Source of the DNA: Antedon mediterranea
Lineage: Eukaryota; Echinodermata; Crinoidea; Comatulida; Antedonidae
NCBI RefSeq assembly: GCF_964355755.1
Contig: NC_092677.1
Location: forward strand, 10,374,601 to 10,438,600
DNA length: 64,000 nt
Direction: 5' to 3'
Shown piece by piece: positions 27,801-42,800 of this stretch (its first letter is position 1; every line of letters begins with the position of its first letter). The translations under genes and the position numbers were made by a program. The notes beneath the pieces were generated by a model, which was not told the origin of the DNA, ran no database searches, and saw only the letters and a list, made by a program, of their open reading frames with translations.

Positions 27801-30800
27801 ATACATTGTTATGCTAATTAACAAATACATTTTTTATTTTAAATACTTACCGTACCCTACCCTATTTGTACGCCAACCTAACAATTTAAGGCCTATTTAA
27901 TGTACGTACAGTCTACAAGGCGGAAATGCAGTCATTTTAAAAAGAAAAATAATTGTTAGGCCCTAATTTTTAAAATAATAAATGATAATCGTAATAGCCA
28001 CAAAGAAAATATAACACTGGACTACATTCAAAATTAAATAAATTGTGTGTAAATTCGGATTATTATGTTTTTATATGAGATTTGTCGATATGTTCCAGTG
28101 TTTAAACGTTTAAACCATAGTCAGTTAAGTTCCATGTGTGCGCTTGCAATAGTGATTTGATTGACAGCACCGGGGTGATCGATGTAGTGTAAATGGGCGC
28201 AACTCGAGTTCATCTCGCAGTTTTTTTGGCTAGTGTAAATGGAAATTGCCTCCGTGTTCAACTCGTGTTCCTCTCTCAGTCGATAGTGTAAAAAGGGTAT
28301 AGGACTACAGCAATACTCTACTTTTTCTACTATACTTTTGCCCAAAAACTATTTCATTACTAAACAACACAACCGTATATGCTTACTGTAAGGCAATGAA
28401 TTTATTAAATTGTATTGTAAAATAGAAGACTAAAATATAACTGTATTATGTAAAAATTACTACTGTAATATAAAATGTTTCAATAATTATTAAATTATAA
28501 ATAGATACAATTCTCACTATTATAAAAGGTATTCATCAAAGTGAAAATAAAAGAAAAAGTATGGTAAAAATATCTAAACTAGGTATTTTTGTCCATAAAA
28601 ATTTATATTATAATCGCGTGCTAACAGAAAACTAGCTAGTACAGTAGCAAAAGAAAAAAAAAATGTCTAAAGCCAAGCCAAGACAGGCAAATGCTGCGGA
28701 AGGAAATTGCAGTTGACACGGTACGGTGTATAAAGCAAACAAGTTGTTATTGCTGGATTTCAAAATAAATTTCATCTTTTAAATGTACTGTAAAAAATTA
28801 ATCTTGATAGTCAATTTTGAGACAAAAATAAAAGTAATGATTTGTTTTTTTTCTTTTGTTTGATAAAAATATTTAGCAAACTTGCAGGCAAATAAAACAT
28901 AACCACAAACTTAATAAATCAATCATTTTTACATTGAAAAGTAAAGACAACAAAATCTTCATCGTAAACATTCAAGGAAAGCAAAAATGACTATATTAAA
29001 ATAGTTGTGGTTTGCTTTTAGTATAGGCTTAGTAGGACAATAAATGTAAGGACTGCAAATTGTTATATGAACACTGTTTAGTATTTAGTTTTAGTGTAAA
29101 AATACTGTTTATCCGATCTGTATTTGAAATTAGTTAGATAGTAGTTCTGGGCTGTGGTAGCCAGTGTCGCCCATCGTTGTATCTTAATAAAAGTTAAGTT
29201 TATAAGAACTACCACCCAGCCTAATATTTCAGAAGCCTTTAAAATCTACGTGTCTATCTACTACGAACTCTCCTAAAATACCTCTGGCTAGGGCTAAGCC
29301 AAAATCTCAATTTTAGGAAAGATTTAGTCCGCTTTCAATTGAGTTGAAAGTACAGAACTATAAAGCTCTTCTTACCAATCTAGTATGACGCATGCATGGA
29401 AAAAAAGATTAATTCTTCCAAAACCATTAAGTTATTTCACAGATTTCGGCGACTAGTATAACTACTCTATGTGACTATAGTTATTAGTTTAAAATGTAGA
29501 TATATTTTTCAAAAATAAAATCATTAGTGTCTCAGAATTATTGGCTTTAAAGTGAAGATTCGCAAAGACCGATTGTCAAAACAAATTGCTTTTTTTCTAC
29601 CTCAAATCCAGCTTTGAGCATAAAAACATGATGTTGGATTTAATAGATTATCATTCTATTAATAAGAAAGAGAGAACTTAGACACTTGCTGTGTTTGTAG
29701 TCTTGTAGATACACAAAAAAGGAGGCGAGTTAATCGTAGAAAGACCAAAGGAAGGCGAGTTAATCTCCTATTACATATACTCCAAAGAAATGAGCATAAA
29801 CAGGCTACTGTGGTGATTGTTACTGCACACTGTAGCACTATAATACTGTACAGTACAATGTCTACACAAAATATTTTATTCTATTCATTGAATTGTTGAA
29901 GTGATTGTATTGATTGCAACACATGTTATTACCTGTACAGTATGAAAAGAGTTACAATATAAAATCACTGTTCGCAACGGACACCATGTTTAAAAACACG
30001 TTCCCATTTTTAAATCTAAATTTAAGGTCGCAAACTGCATTTTATGTTAAAATTAGAAACCACATGGACATATTTCTATTACTTTTTTCGTCTTTAAATG
30101 GTTAAAATGTGAAAAAATAAGTTGATGCTACTCTGTTCCCTAGTTAAGTGGCCCGCTAAACACCAACAGGCAGACTGATATTTTTGTTTTGCTTCCACTT
30201 TCGATCGATCATCATAAGAAGAGATTGGGGAACAAACACTAAAAACAGTGATAGTTGTTTTGCTAATGTTGATGGTCTCAACGAGAGGCACTTAATTCTA
30301 TTAAATGAAAATAAATGCCAAACAAAAACTACTGTACAACTAAAATATTGCCAGCAAGTACCCGCAGTTTTTAATTCTCTCCACTATTCATACCATTCTT
30401 GATACAGTCTAAAATACTGTAGTGTTTTAATATTCTTTATTAAAACCACATCACAGCTAATGTTCAATTACCGTACTGACGCGGGTATAAGCCCACCCCC
30501 CTCGAACATGAAATCACGTCAAGTTTGGGGGGGTGGGCTTATACCCGAGGATCCAAAAATGCAGATCGTCAAAAACAGCACATGTACACTGTGTATTCCA
30601 CCATGCGAGCGAGCGCCCTCACGTGTACGACGTTGCCTCTAAATACACGAGGTGTAGAGTGTCGGAAAATTAGTTCGTGTAATTTATCGTAGAATATCTT
30701 ATTTTAAACATCAATTTAACAAGAATTTATCAAGCAGAAAAGCAAGTATACAATGTTCGTTAAATAGAAATGTACCAAAGAAATTTAATAAGCTTGTTTA

Positions 30801-33800
30801 TGGCAGCCGATACCAAATAGTGGTTTTCCGTTTTGGCGACTTGTAAGTTGTAGCGTCGTGTGTGAAGCGATCTTCGACCGCGATGGAGTGTAAACAAAAC
30901 AGGACCGCTAGGCCTCATATGGCCTAGCGTATATTAGCCTAGCTTGGTTATGATCAAAGGTAGGTATATTCGGTGTATGGACGTCGCCAAATGCAAAATA
31001 ATGTATTACGACACACACTGTAGATCTTCGAATTAATGGGTGGGCTTATACCCGAGTGCCTCATTTTTCATGAAAATTAGTCAAAAGTCGGGGGTGGGCT
31101 TATACCCGAGTATGGGCTTATACCCGCGTCAGTACGGTACTGTATGGTTCACCCAGTTGAATTTATAAGATACAAAATTAACATTAAAGATGTATTGTCC
31201 CCAAAACATGAAAAATGAAGATTTATAAAATCCGAATTTTAATAGGCCATTTTGTAGTTTAAGTAGAAAAAAAATGTTTTTGCTTAATAAAAAAATATAC
31301 ATCAACCAAAAACCTGTTAGCTAACAGCCAATTTGACAAATTTTGAGATACTGTAGATAGTTATGTATTTTATCCCTCTTGTAACCATGTTCTAATAGTA
31401 GTCTTTAAATATTGGATTTTTATCTGTTATATTTTCTGTATAGTGTGTGTAATTAGGCATCAAGGAAAACAAATTTCATGTTCGCCTTGTTGTGGTCATG
31501 ACAATACAGATTTATCTTATCTTGGTCAAAGTGGATACCTATTAATGTAACATTAAAATGGCATATTAAACATTTTTTTTTTCAGGGGGAAATATATCTT
31601 TTTTTAAACAAATGGTATATCTGGTTTAGAAAAACCAAGACAAATATTGACAAAAGTTAGTAATAAAAGGTTCCATTACTCTATGAACCCTCTGAATACA
31701 GTACTACTGGCAGTAAAACCAAGGTGCACTAGGGTGGCCTAATATAGGTCAGATGGTCAAATAAGAACTCTCAATTACCACTGGAGATAGCAAGATGCCA
31801 GAGGGTATAGACTTGGCCTGTGGTCTAGACCACAAAATACCAGCAAGGCTCAGAACCACCCAAAGGTCAAGTACTGTAAGAAAGTATGTCATTGTCAGTA
31901 AACACCAGATAAGGAGTAGTATTTTCATTTTAATAGACTTTTGGAGAAAAAAAGTATTCATCACCCAAAAAATATAGATACATGCACAGAGCACAACATT
32001 AAACTGTTTTTTTTTAAAACAATGAATTCATCTATTAGGAATACATTTAAAGCATATTAAAAACAAGAAATATTTCTTACAAAAAACGCTGCTCGCTTAT
32101 TGACGTAACAGTTTTAAAGATATATTGTCCCTCTGAAAAATATTTTTTATTTCAAATTTGTTTTTGAATGTGTCATTTTATTGTCACATAATAGTTATTT
32201 TACCTGAAAAAATGTAATTAAAAGCAAAAAATACTTCAATTGTCTGTCAGACAATGTGGTTTTTGAGTTATAATAATTAAACGTTTCTTTTCTCTTTTTA
32301 TAATGTGAATTTTGTTACAGAAGTGAAGAACTTTGATATGAAACAGACTCAATTTAGTTTATTTTATTGCTAAGGTCAAGTCTGGGGGTCACTTCATCAC
32401 GCCTTAGGTACTTCAAGTGTGAAGTATCATATTACAAACAAAAACTTTCATGGACTGTTTTGATAATAATTCAATGGTTATCTGACAGCGAAATACAGTA
32501 TTGTCATGGAACTCATAAATACCAGAAATGCAGCTGGTACCTGTAAATTATAGTCAAGTTTCCATTTTAGCAAAAATGTCAAAGTGTAGTACTATAACTG
32601 CTGCTTGATTTCATCTAATAAATGAGTCATCTCGTGTGACGTAGCGGGCTAGAGCAGCAGCGTGATAACTATAGTTTCTATAATTTATTAGTACCCTAAA
32701 TACCGATTATTATTAAAAATCTCGTATTTTATAATTAAATTAAACTCTGTAGGGAAATCATTTTCTTGCCTTCATTACATTTAAATAGTCAATTAAGACA
32801 ATCATGGAGAAATTTTCTCCATGAGACAATTAAGGTTAATAATATTAAAGTACAGCAAACAACACTTTTATCAGTCTTGGTGTCACAAAGTTAATTATGC
32901 GATGCATAGCATACAATCAGTGTTGTAGAAATCTATTCAGGTCAATTAAGCAAGATACCAAATCCTAGATGTAGCTAATCTTAATACAAATGTACTAACT
33001 AAATGTCAATTCAGATAGTAGACGCTGATTTGTCTTGTTTTAGGATTTAATGGTTAGGCCTAGCCTACGCTAGTAAACAAATGTTGATTTTATTTTTATT
33101 TCCTACACCATTTTGATTATATTGGTTGGACCCAATTTACTTCGGTAAATCTTGTTGGCAAAACCAGTTTTGTGAGAACACTGACAAAATATACCATCTT
33201 CCAATTACTTAAAAACAAAGATAAACGATATTTCTACTAAAAATTCCTTCTTTATTTACATCATTCAAATAGCATGAATTCAACAAAGCAATAACAACTG
33301 GCTAAATACATACTGAAAAGAAAATTTATGTTCTTAGCTTGCTAGTATGAAACTCAACAAAGGTTAAAGGTTAATGCTATACATCTATTTTTATATTTTA
33401 CCTTTGAACCTTGATCCCTATTCAATTGGCTATACTGCATAACGCTATTAACTATATAGTGTATATTATTAGATGTGGAACTCTTTTAGATAATATAGAT
33501 CTATCTAAATTTATTAAACTAAAGTAAATACAGTCTTCAAACAAAGACATGTTTTAAGCTCTGTTTACATTATGTACACCATTTAATTTTACAAATTTTT
33601 TTAAAGCTGTGTCTACACTATCAAACTAGTTTGACAAAAAAGTGTGATGTGACCAAATTATGGCAGTGATATGCTCAAACATGGTAGTGTCCATATATGG
33701 GCACATCACATTTTTTGTCGCATAACGTTTGATAGTGTAGATAGAGCTTTACACAGTGTAGCATAGTCTCAATCAATGAACAGTACTGGACAGTCTAGTC

Positions 33801-36800
33801 CCCATAAATAATTGTATGATAAAATGCTGCTATACCATATTTCTTCTACATGATGTATTTTTATACCATTTCATATAGTATTTTTATATTTGAATTTCTT
33901 AGTTTGGACTGTCAGGCCTGCAGGCTATAGTATAATAATTGAGTTAACTTTTGGCGTCCATAGTCAACAATGAAATTCATCTTTTTAATTTTAATTGTTA
34001 TCTATATTTTTTGTCTGTATATTGTTATGGCTTAATAAATGAATGAATAGATTTTCTTATTTTTGTTTACACACAGAAAGCTGTTAATAACTGTTGCCTA
34101 TAGCCCGCAAACGGACTATATTGAGGCTGGCATCTGGGAAGATTGAGCAGCTTTGCTACAGTACACTTTTAGAATAGATAGCATTCAAACCAAGCTTGCA
34201 ACTCATTACCAATTATATGCTACCCTATCAGATAGCAGGCTTTAGTAATGTATAAAAAGCATATTATTGAAGTGCAGCTACAGTAGTTTCAACAAGCTAC
34301 AGACTTTAGGCCAAAAGCTTCAACAATCATGCTGTTTGTGTTACTGACAATGGGCAGAAAGAACTTCTGTTGACCAAGAAATGCCAAATCCTTGAGAATG
34401 GTCATTGATAAATAACAAGTTCATGTCTAGACTAACATTATATAATTGCAGTGACCTTTTAATAGATGATGGTTTGCTAGCTGGATCACTGTTATAGACA
34501 TGCTGGAGGAATAAAGTAATTATTTAAGTAAGACATGCGCCTGGTGGAAAAACCAGAAGACTATGGTCTTACATCTTGCAGCCAGTCTGGTCTCTCTCCA
34601 GTTATCAGATGTAGTTGCCTATATAAAATTAAGATGATTGTGTTTGTTGAGCCAAAGATTAACTCTAGGGCATAATTTCACCAGTGTACTGTACGATAGC
34701 AAAACGCTATACAAAACTAACCTTACTGCTACACATTATAAAATTGTATGTAAAGCAAAAAACACCTATAAAATACAAAACTATGTTGTCCTAGATTTTA
34801 AAATAGAATTTTCCCCTGAAACTGTATTTTAAACTAAAGAAGAATTAATTATGTATGTTTTGTCTGTACATGTAAATCATAATGTTATATAACACTATAC
34901 TATTTAATATTTTTTAGGTTTATTTATGATCATACAATGTTGATTTTAAATATTAAATTTGGTCATAAAATTTAATAGCTTTTTCAAAACAATTCAATTG
35001 TTCACAGTTCACAATAAAAATACAAAATTCTACATTTTACGATCTTAAACTGAATACAACTTTCAAAAAGGCACGACTATAATCGTCATCAAAGAGATAA
35101 AACATTATCTACATGATGTACATACACACATTAAAATGTGTTCTGTATGTTTTAATGGCCTCATGGTTGATTTAACATGCTTTTCCTACAAGTAAAACAT
35201 GCTAGTTATTCAAACACAATGTTATATACCTCTTTTACCACTCTGCAGAACACGCTGATAAGCCTAGCTGTAAAAAGTACTGGGTCACAGACTGAATTGT
35301 TCCCTTGCAAAACAACTCTAGAGGCCACAACATGGAACAACTTTGATGGCCTAAAGAATGTCGAATTTTTTCTTTCATAGGAAGTAGTTGAGTTCTAAGT
35401 TCACCAGTGAATTTGAATAATTATTCGTATCTGACCAACAGTGGCAACATACTAACAAACGAAGATAATTTTATATTGCTTTGTGTAAGATATTAATAAA
35501 ATTTACAGAAATTCAATTGTCAACCAATATATTTAATAATAATCATTGATATTTTCTAAATTAATACTATTTTTATGTGCCCCGGTACAAACTACAAGGT
35601 CAGTATAAGAATATAAGAATGCTATTGGTCAATCAGATTCATTTTTAGGGTTATTGTATAGTACTGTAGCAGAGAATGATTTAATAGAAACATGTTATAG
35701 AAACAGTAGAGAATTAGTATTATAAATAAATTATAAATAAACCATTCCTTTTGGATCCCTATTCAGGGGACACCTATAGGAAAATAAATATGTATATTAT
35801 ATTATACTAATAGTACTATAGAACTTTATGTGACAAAATGTGCCCATTATATCACTACCATGTTTGGGAAAATCACACTAGTTTGATAATGTAGAGAGCT
35901 TTAAAAAATATTTTTTGAAATGGTGTACATAGTGAATGCAGTAACACAAAGAAAAAAAACAACAAAAAAAAACAAAAGATTATTGTTTATTCAAATAAAT
36001 GATTAATTTGAATATTTAATATAATATCAAAACTACAATGATATACATACCTGGAAATTGCCTTGAGAAAACAGAAGTAATGTACATCAACATAACTGAA
36101 AAAAAATATAGATTATAATATTTAATTTATCAATTCTGTTGTGTTGAATGCATGAGTGCATTTTAAAAGGGATGACAATGTGATGCTATCATGCTATTGG
36201 CAATACATTGTATAAAATATGTTTATTTTTTTTCTTTTGGGTATCATAAAATAGATTTACTGTTTTGCTACGTTTTGGCTACTACAGGGTTAGTATCTTC
36301 CAGTATAAAATACGGACATTTATTAATTGTATACATTAATTAAGATACATACAGTATTTAGCAACATAACATACTAGACATCTACAATATAGAAAGTAGC
36401 ACTTTTATAACACTAACAGTAAAACCCCTATTGAAGGGACACCTTTTGGACACAAAAATGTGTCCTTTATAATATAGTGTCTCCCCTAAAATAGACATTT
36501 GGCCTCTTAGAGATGTCTCCTAAATTGCGGGCGGTTAGTAATATTGCTCTTGTTAACTTAAAAAAATAGGGAATTTTTAAGGTTTTTTTTTTACTGAAGG
36601 CCCTACAGTAATTATAAAGTACATAATATCGGTAGACAAACATTAATTCGACAAAATACATCCCCGATTAAGAATGGTATGGTCTATTTTTGGGAATGTA
36701 CAGATAAATTGCTTTGTCTCCTTGGTCTACTGAAAACTCTACTAATTATTAATGTTTATAATACAGGATAAAGATGTTTGGAACGGTAACATACAGTAAA

Positions 36801-39800
36801 ATATAAAGTACTGTTCTACTAAATCAAGGAAACATATTAATGTACAGTGATCCTGTAGTTAGAAAATATGAAATTTTCTATCAAATCAGTTAAATTATCG
36901 ATTGATCACACTTTGAATACACAACACAAACTACAGTAGGTACCAATTTCTAAACATTAAATAGATTTCTAAATCTCATGAAGCATTGTCTCATGGCAAA
37001 TGTAAATACCGACGGCTAGACGACAGGTGTATGCCGCCAAGTTAGTACACAGGGGGCGCCCTTTTTATTACACAATAGTTTGCTTTGGCTGCAAACAAAT
37101 AACTTCACATTGCCCTTGTGTGTGATACACGATGACTCCCTATAAACATTCAATTTGAATTACAGAAAAATACACATACTGCACCTGTATGTTACAGTAT
37201 AACAGTATACAGTGTTTGGTTAAATACTGTTAACATATTTCTTTCACTTGTTTGTTCAGAGAAAAATGTTTTGTATGGGTGTTTGTTGAGGTGAAAATAA
37301 GATGCAATACTTAACATTATTAAGATGTATTGTCCTCCAAAAATCTTTTTTTTTTTTAGTTTTAATAATAATATGTACCAGTATTTATTCATTTCCTTCA
37401 CTTCACAAAAAAAAACAAAACAATACTTTTACTTTAAAATGTACAGGTACTTCTGGTTGACTATTTTTGTTCCGTTTACAGTAAATTTCTTATCTAAATT
37501 TTTGGCAAATGAATAACTGACTATGTGACATTATTAATATTAAATAATAAATTATAGCATCTTGACAAAATAATTTTTGTTTATATATAAATCCATTACT
37601 AAAAAAATAACAATGCTGTGGGTATCAGTTGCTGGATCTCAATGGAGATACAAAAAAAAAAGAAAAAAGCTAAATCGAAAAGATAAAGTAAAACAGCCCG
37701 AAAAGTTAGCAGAGCTTTTGGGCAACACTATATTTAAGCAAATTTTCCAAGGACAACCAAGCTAATTCATTCACTACTAATCCTGTCCATAAGACAAACA
37801 TAACAAAATGCTCTATGTAAAGTCTTATTATATAACAAGTCTTTGTGAGTGGAGTTATACATTTTCATCAGAAAAAATCTCGACATATGACAGGACTTGA
37901 ACCCAGGACCCTTGGATTAGTAACCACCGATCACAAAAAATATCTTTAAACTCAACGATGAGCTCTTTTAAAACCATTTAGGAACATCAATTCTTATGGC
38001 TGCCACGTGATGCATTATGGCCAGTCCATCTATATTTTCACTTTCATTTTTCAGATGGTCTACTGTAACCATCGAGGTATCTAACCACATACACAGACTA
38101 TTGGCCTATATCACGGTAAGCCCTTCTTGCTGTGATGGTGATCCAAAAAGAGATTACATTATTAAAATTATTGCATGTACTGTACTGTCTATTTAATTTT
38201 GTGGAAGGTGGCAGAAGTTGTTCTTTACAGACCACATGGCTATTTTTACTAACCTCCCCACACATACCAATTTTAATGACTAAGTATTATAACATCATTT
38301 TACATGGAAATATCTACTTTAAATACAGCATAGGTTACTAATAAATGGCTATGTGCCTAAAGATCTAACTATAAGAAAATGCGCTATAACATATGTTAGT
38401 GCTATTACTGTACTATGTGCTTCTTACTTTTATTGAAAGTCTTTTTAAATACCAAATACTGAGATGTTCTTTACAAGGGATTAATTTTTCTTTTGTATGC
38501 ACAGTAGATATTGAAGTAAAGATGAGGGTACACTAAAATACAACAATTGATTTTGAATATTAACTTTATAAATCCAAACGCAAATAACTGGGAAAAATGA
38601 CAATGCTGTGGGTATCGGTGGCTGTGTCTCAATGGAGATACACAAAAAAAAGGCGAAAAGCTAAATCAAAACGATAAAGTAAAACAGCCACAAAAGTTAG
38701 CAGAGCTTTCGGGCAACACTAACCCTTCATTAGTATATAAATACAATATGAAACGGCATTGAATATTTTACAGCACTGTAAAAAAAACCAGGAAATTTGT
38801 CGAGCCTTTTCCTACAATACAAACTATTTTTATTTTATCTGCTGAGAACCAACCTATCTAAATGTGCTACAGTACCCTGCAAATGAAATACGGTGCCAAA
38901 TAAATAAATAATTGTAATTCTGCCCTAAAAAAGTATTTGATGCCAAAAGAAAAATCAATACATATTTATATAGTGTATTGTATATTTTTGTATAGTTCTT
39001 AGTTTCTTTCATATTAGTTTAGTTTATGTTGATATGAGGGCCCCTTTATTGTCAGCAATGCTGTTTATGATTACCCTCTTTAAATAAGTTTTAATAAAAA
39101 AAACAACTGTATACAGATCACATCTTCATTGAATTTAATCTGAAAGTCCCGTCTCCATTTAATACTTTGTAACAATTGCCATGTGTTAGTAACTGTATCT
39201 ATGGAACATTTATCATAATTCTTAAATATTTTTAAGGAATACCACCAATTTTTTTCATTAATGTTCCATTATTAAAGGATCCCTTTGACCTTTGTCAAAT
39301 GTTAATGTTTTTCATACATGAATTAACTGACTCTGTACCCATATAATATAATATATAATACAGCGTTTGGAAAGTTCTATTCAAAGATATCAAGTAGGCG
39401 TTGTGAGTACTGCGGCCGTTGTGAATACTTCGCTACGAGTATTAGAAAATAAGCATCAACCTAGACAGAGAATTTTGATGACCTCATATCACTGCATGAA
39501 ACATGTGACCTATTTTAACAGATTATAGTTACATCCTTTAACAAATCAGATGAGCTCCTACAGCTAATGCCTAGTATTACATTAGTAGATAAATCGCAAC
39601 ATTCCACGCGACCCACTTATTTTTTTTTTTAAGTGCCAGTCGCGCTTGCGCTAACTTAATGTTTTGTACAGTCGTCGTTTAAAATCGGTAATTGCATGTT
39701 TATAGCTACGATTTGTATCCGTACAGCGTGACCTCATTTGTATCTAGGCCGCGCACATACTGCGTAGACTACATTATGCAGCTAATGTACTAATGTATTA

Positions 39801-42800
39801 GAGCGGACAAGGCATGATCAACCATATCTCGGTATTGGTCAATCTCTTTAAGTTGACGGTGGTATTTCATTTACTTAATTTCATCATGCATACTTAGAAA
39901 TCTTTAATGGCATTACAGAGAGACATAACAGTATACTCAACAGGTATTTTAGTCAGCAACTTTCTATTTCATAGAATTTCTACTTAAAATTGATAATAAT
40001 TCTTAATTAAAACTGAAAAAAATATTGTACTGTATGTAACCTATTATTCTAAAAAATAAAGTACAGGAAAGAGAGTGCAGACTACACTTTTATATTCCAT
40101 TTTAAATCAATGCTTTCACACTGGGTGAAAGATGAATATTAAGTTTGGGAAATGACCTTTAAACTGGGTGGCCCCACCTACCAGCATAACTACAATCACA
40201 CCAGACCAAACCTTGTCTTTTGAAGATTATAGGTATGCTACAAATTGCACTCCTCAATACATTCAGGGATGCTGTACAGTAGGTGTGCTGTATTGTATTT
40301 TGGTGTGTAGAAGTTTACCAAATTTAAGCGTGTTGTAAATCGCACTCCTCAAGGGCAGTTTAGGAGTGCGTTAGGTGAGTGATCGCACTCACTTGCTTTA
40401 ATTTTAAAAGACAAGGCCTGCACTACTGTATTCTATGTACAGTACTTATGTACTACAAACTACAATTAAAATTGATATTATTATTAATTATAAGCAATCT
40501 CCACACAAAAAAAAAAACAAAAAAAAGCTAATGATTATTAATAATAAATCAATACAGTAATGATGCCATATTTAGCACTGGCAGTTTACCATTACAAAGT
40601 AAAAATATATGCTACTGTGATGATGGGTTAACTTACATTAACATTTAAATAACAACGTCTGCTTGCACTGAAAAGATTTAGTGCCTGTTCAGTGTTAAAC
40701 TATTCTGAAGCTATGCATACAGTATAGGTTTTTACACACTATTAAAGTGTGCTGACCTGATGTGTTGTCCTATTATAATACTGTATATAATATGGTTGAG
40801 TAGTTTAATTTCAATACCTTGTATTATACTATATTCAATTTTTTTTTATTTGTTTGTTTTGGGTAAAAATAGAAATTGTACTGTACACCTAACAGTAGCA
40901 TGGAAGTGCTGCTAAATGTTGATACTACAGTTGTACTACTAATCTTTCATTAGCGTAAACTGGATAACAATAAATATCAACAACAAACAGTACAGTACAA
41001 TGTGTTGAAACTAAATGTTTCACTAGTTACCATACTGTAGTACTGTAGTAACATAACTTATGTAACCAAGTAAAATGGTAAACCAATAATTAACTTAACA
41101 GATTTGAGTTTTTACCAGACATTACACAAGAATATAAAACTACCTTATTGCTACAGGCTATTCATTTTTAAAATGGTTTGGCAAAAATACAGTATAGTAT
41201 ATAACTATATTTCCATTAACTTTTTAATTTTAAAACCATTTTGTTCCCTGGAATATCAAATAATAGGGCCCTTTCTATTGATTATAATTTAACAGATATT
41301 TACTGTAGGAAATTGCATAAAGGTTAATAAAGCTGTCCGTCATATTGGTAGTGAATACAATTGGTACCAGGAAAAAAACATTTTGTGGTTAAATGAAAAT
41401 GCCAAAAATGTACTAAAATCCTTAAAAATATGTCAAATTTAACAATTCACCCTATAGTATTTAAAGGTCAAATAAAGGCTATACAATAGAAATAATAGTT
41501 AATTATTAATTTTATCTAATTATCATCACATTATACCAGATTAATTGACGATGTTATGTTATATCATTAAATAGTGCTTAGCCATAATCAATTATTTTTT
41601 AACAGCGGTGGAAACAAATCAGCCTGTTCACAGGTTTAATTTAAATACAATAACTGTAATTTAAAGAACACTAACAACAGACAACAGGTCATGGCTATCT
41701 GTATGGGATCTATATGTCTATATTAATTACAGTATTATTGTAATTATAATAACACTAAACCATTTTGAGGAATGGGAGTGTGATCACTCACTTAACACTC
41801 TTTGAATGCCCTTGAGTATGATTTACAACAAGATACAAACAGCACACCAGCAAATTTCTATAGGCAAGGTCTGACTCGAAAATTACAGGAAATTTATTTA
41901 TCTCATTCTAAACTGACTGATTAAGCTGGGACACATTTTAATACCCTTTTTATCGTTCTGCTGTGTTTTTTATAACATTAAACAATGTGTTTTTAGACAG
42001 ATTTCTGTCTGCACAATCAATTCTCTACGTCTCAATCGGTTTACAGAGTCATCATCATTAATTAAATAACTACTGTGGTGCTTGTTTAATTAATAATTCT
42101 CCTATTGAATAACACATTATTCCTTCATTGTTTGATGTTATTATTCGGCAAGTTATTAAAGACATCCTTTGAAAATCATGTAACTTTATTTGGCAGACAT
42201 GCAGAGAAAGTATTATTTTGAAAAAGTGCTCTTGACTGCGAGCCAAAAATGATTTTTTCCTGTTGGCGATATCTCCAGGGGGAAGTATATCCTCAGTCTT
42301 ACTCTCAGTCTCATTAATATGCTCAACAAAAAGCTACTGTAGGCCTACAGTACATTTATACTACAGTACTACAATGTTGCCTATAGTTCTATAATTAGCA
42401 AAAGTTTAATGGAACTAATCGGAAATACAGTTGAACCCTCCCTTGGGACATCTGCAATCAGGTCAGGGGACACCTCTACTACATTTATTAAGGTGAAATA
42501 TAAAATATGAACAAATTATTATAAAATTTACCTTTCATTCAAAACAACTTTACTTTTAAATATCAAAGTTACAGTATTAATTGTATGTAGTGAAAATGTC
42601 TAGGCCCTAGCCTAGAGTAGATATTATTAGCAGCCTAGACAGTAGCCTAAACCTAAGCAATTTGGGGAAATAATAGCAACTGGAAGATATTGTATAACTA
42701 ATTTTGATTGAGGCTAACTAACTACCAGGGCCTATTGCCTACAATAATTGCTCTAATGTGCTAACAAACTAGGCATGATGTAGCCTATGAATAATCAATC

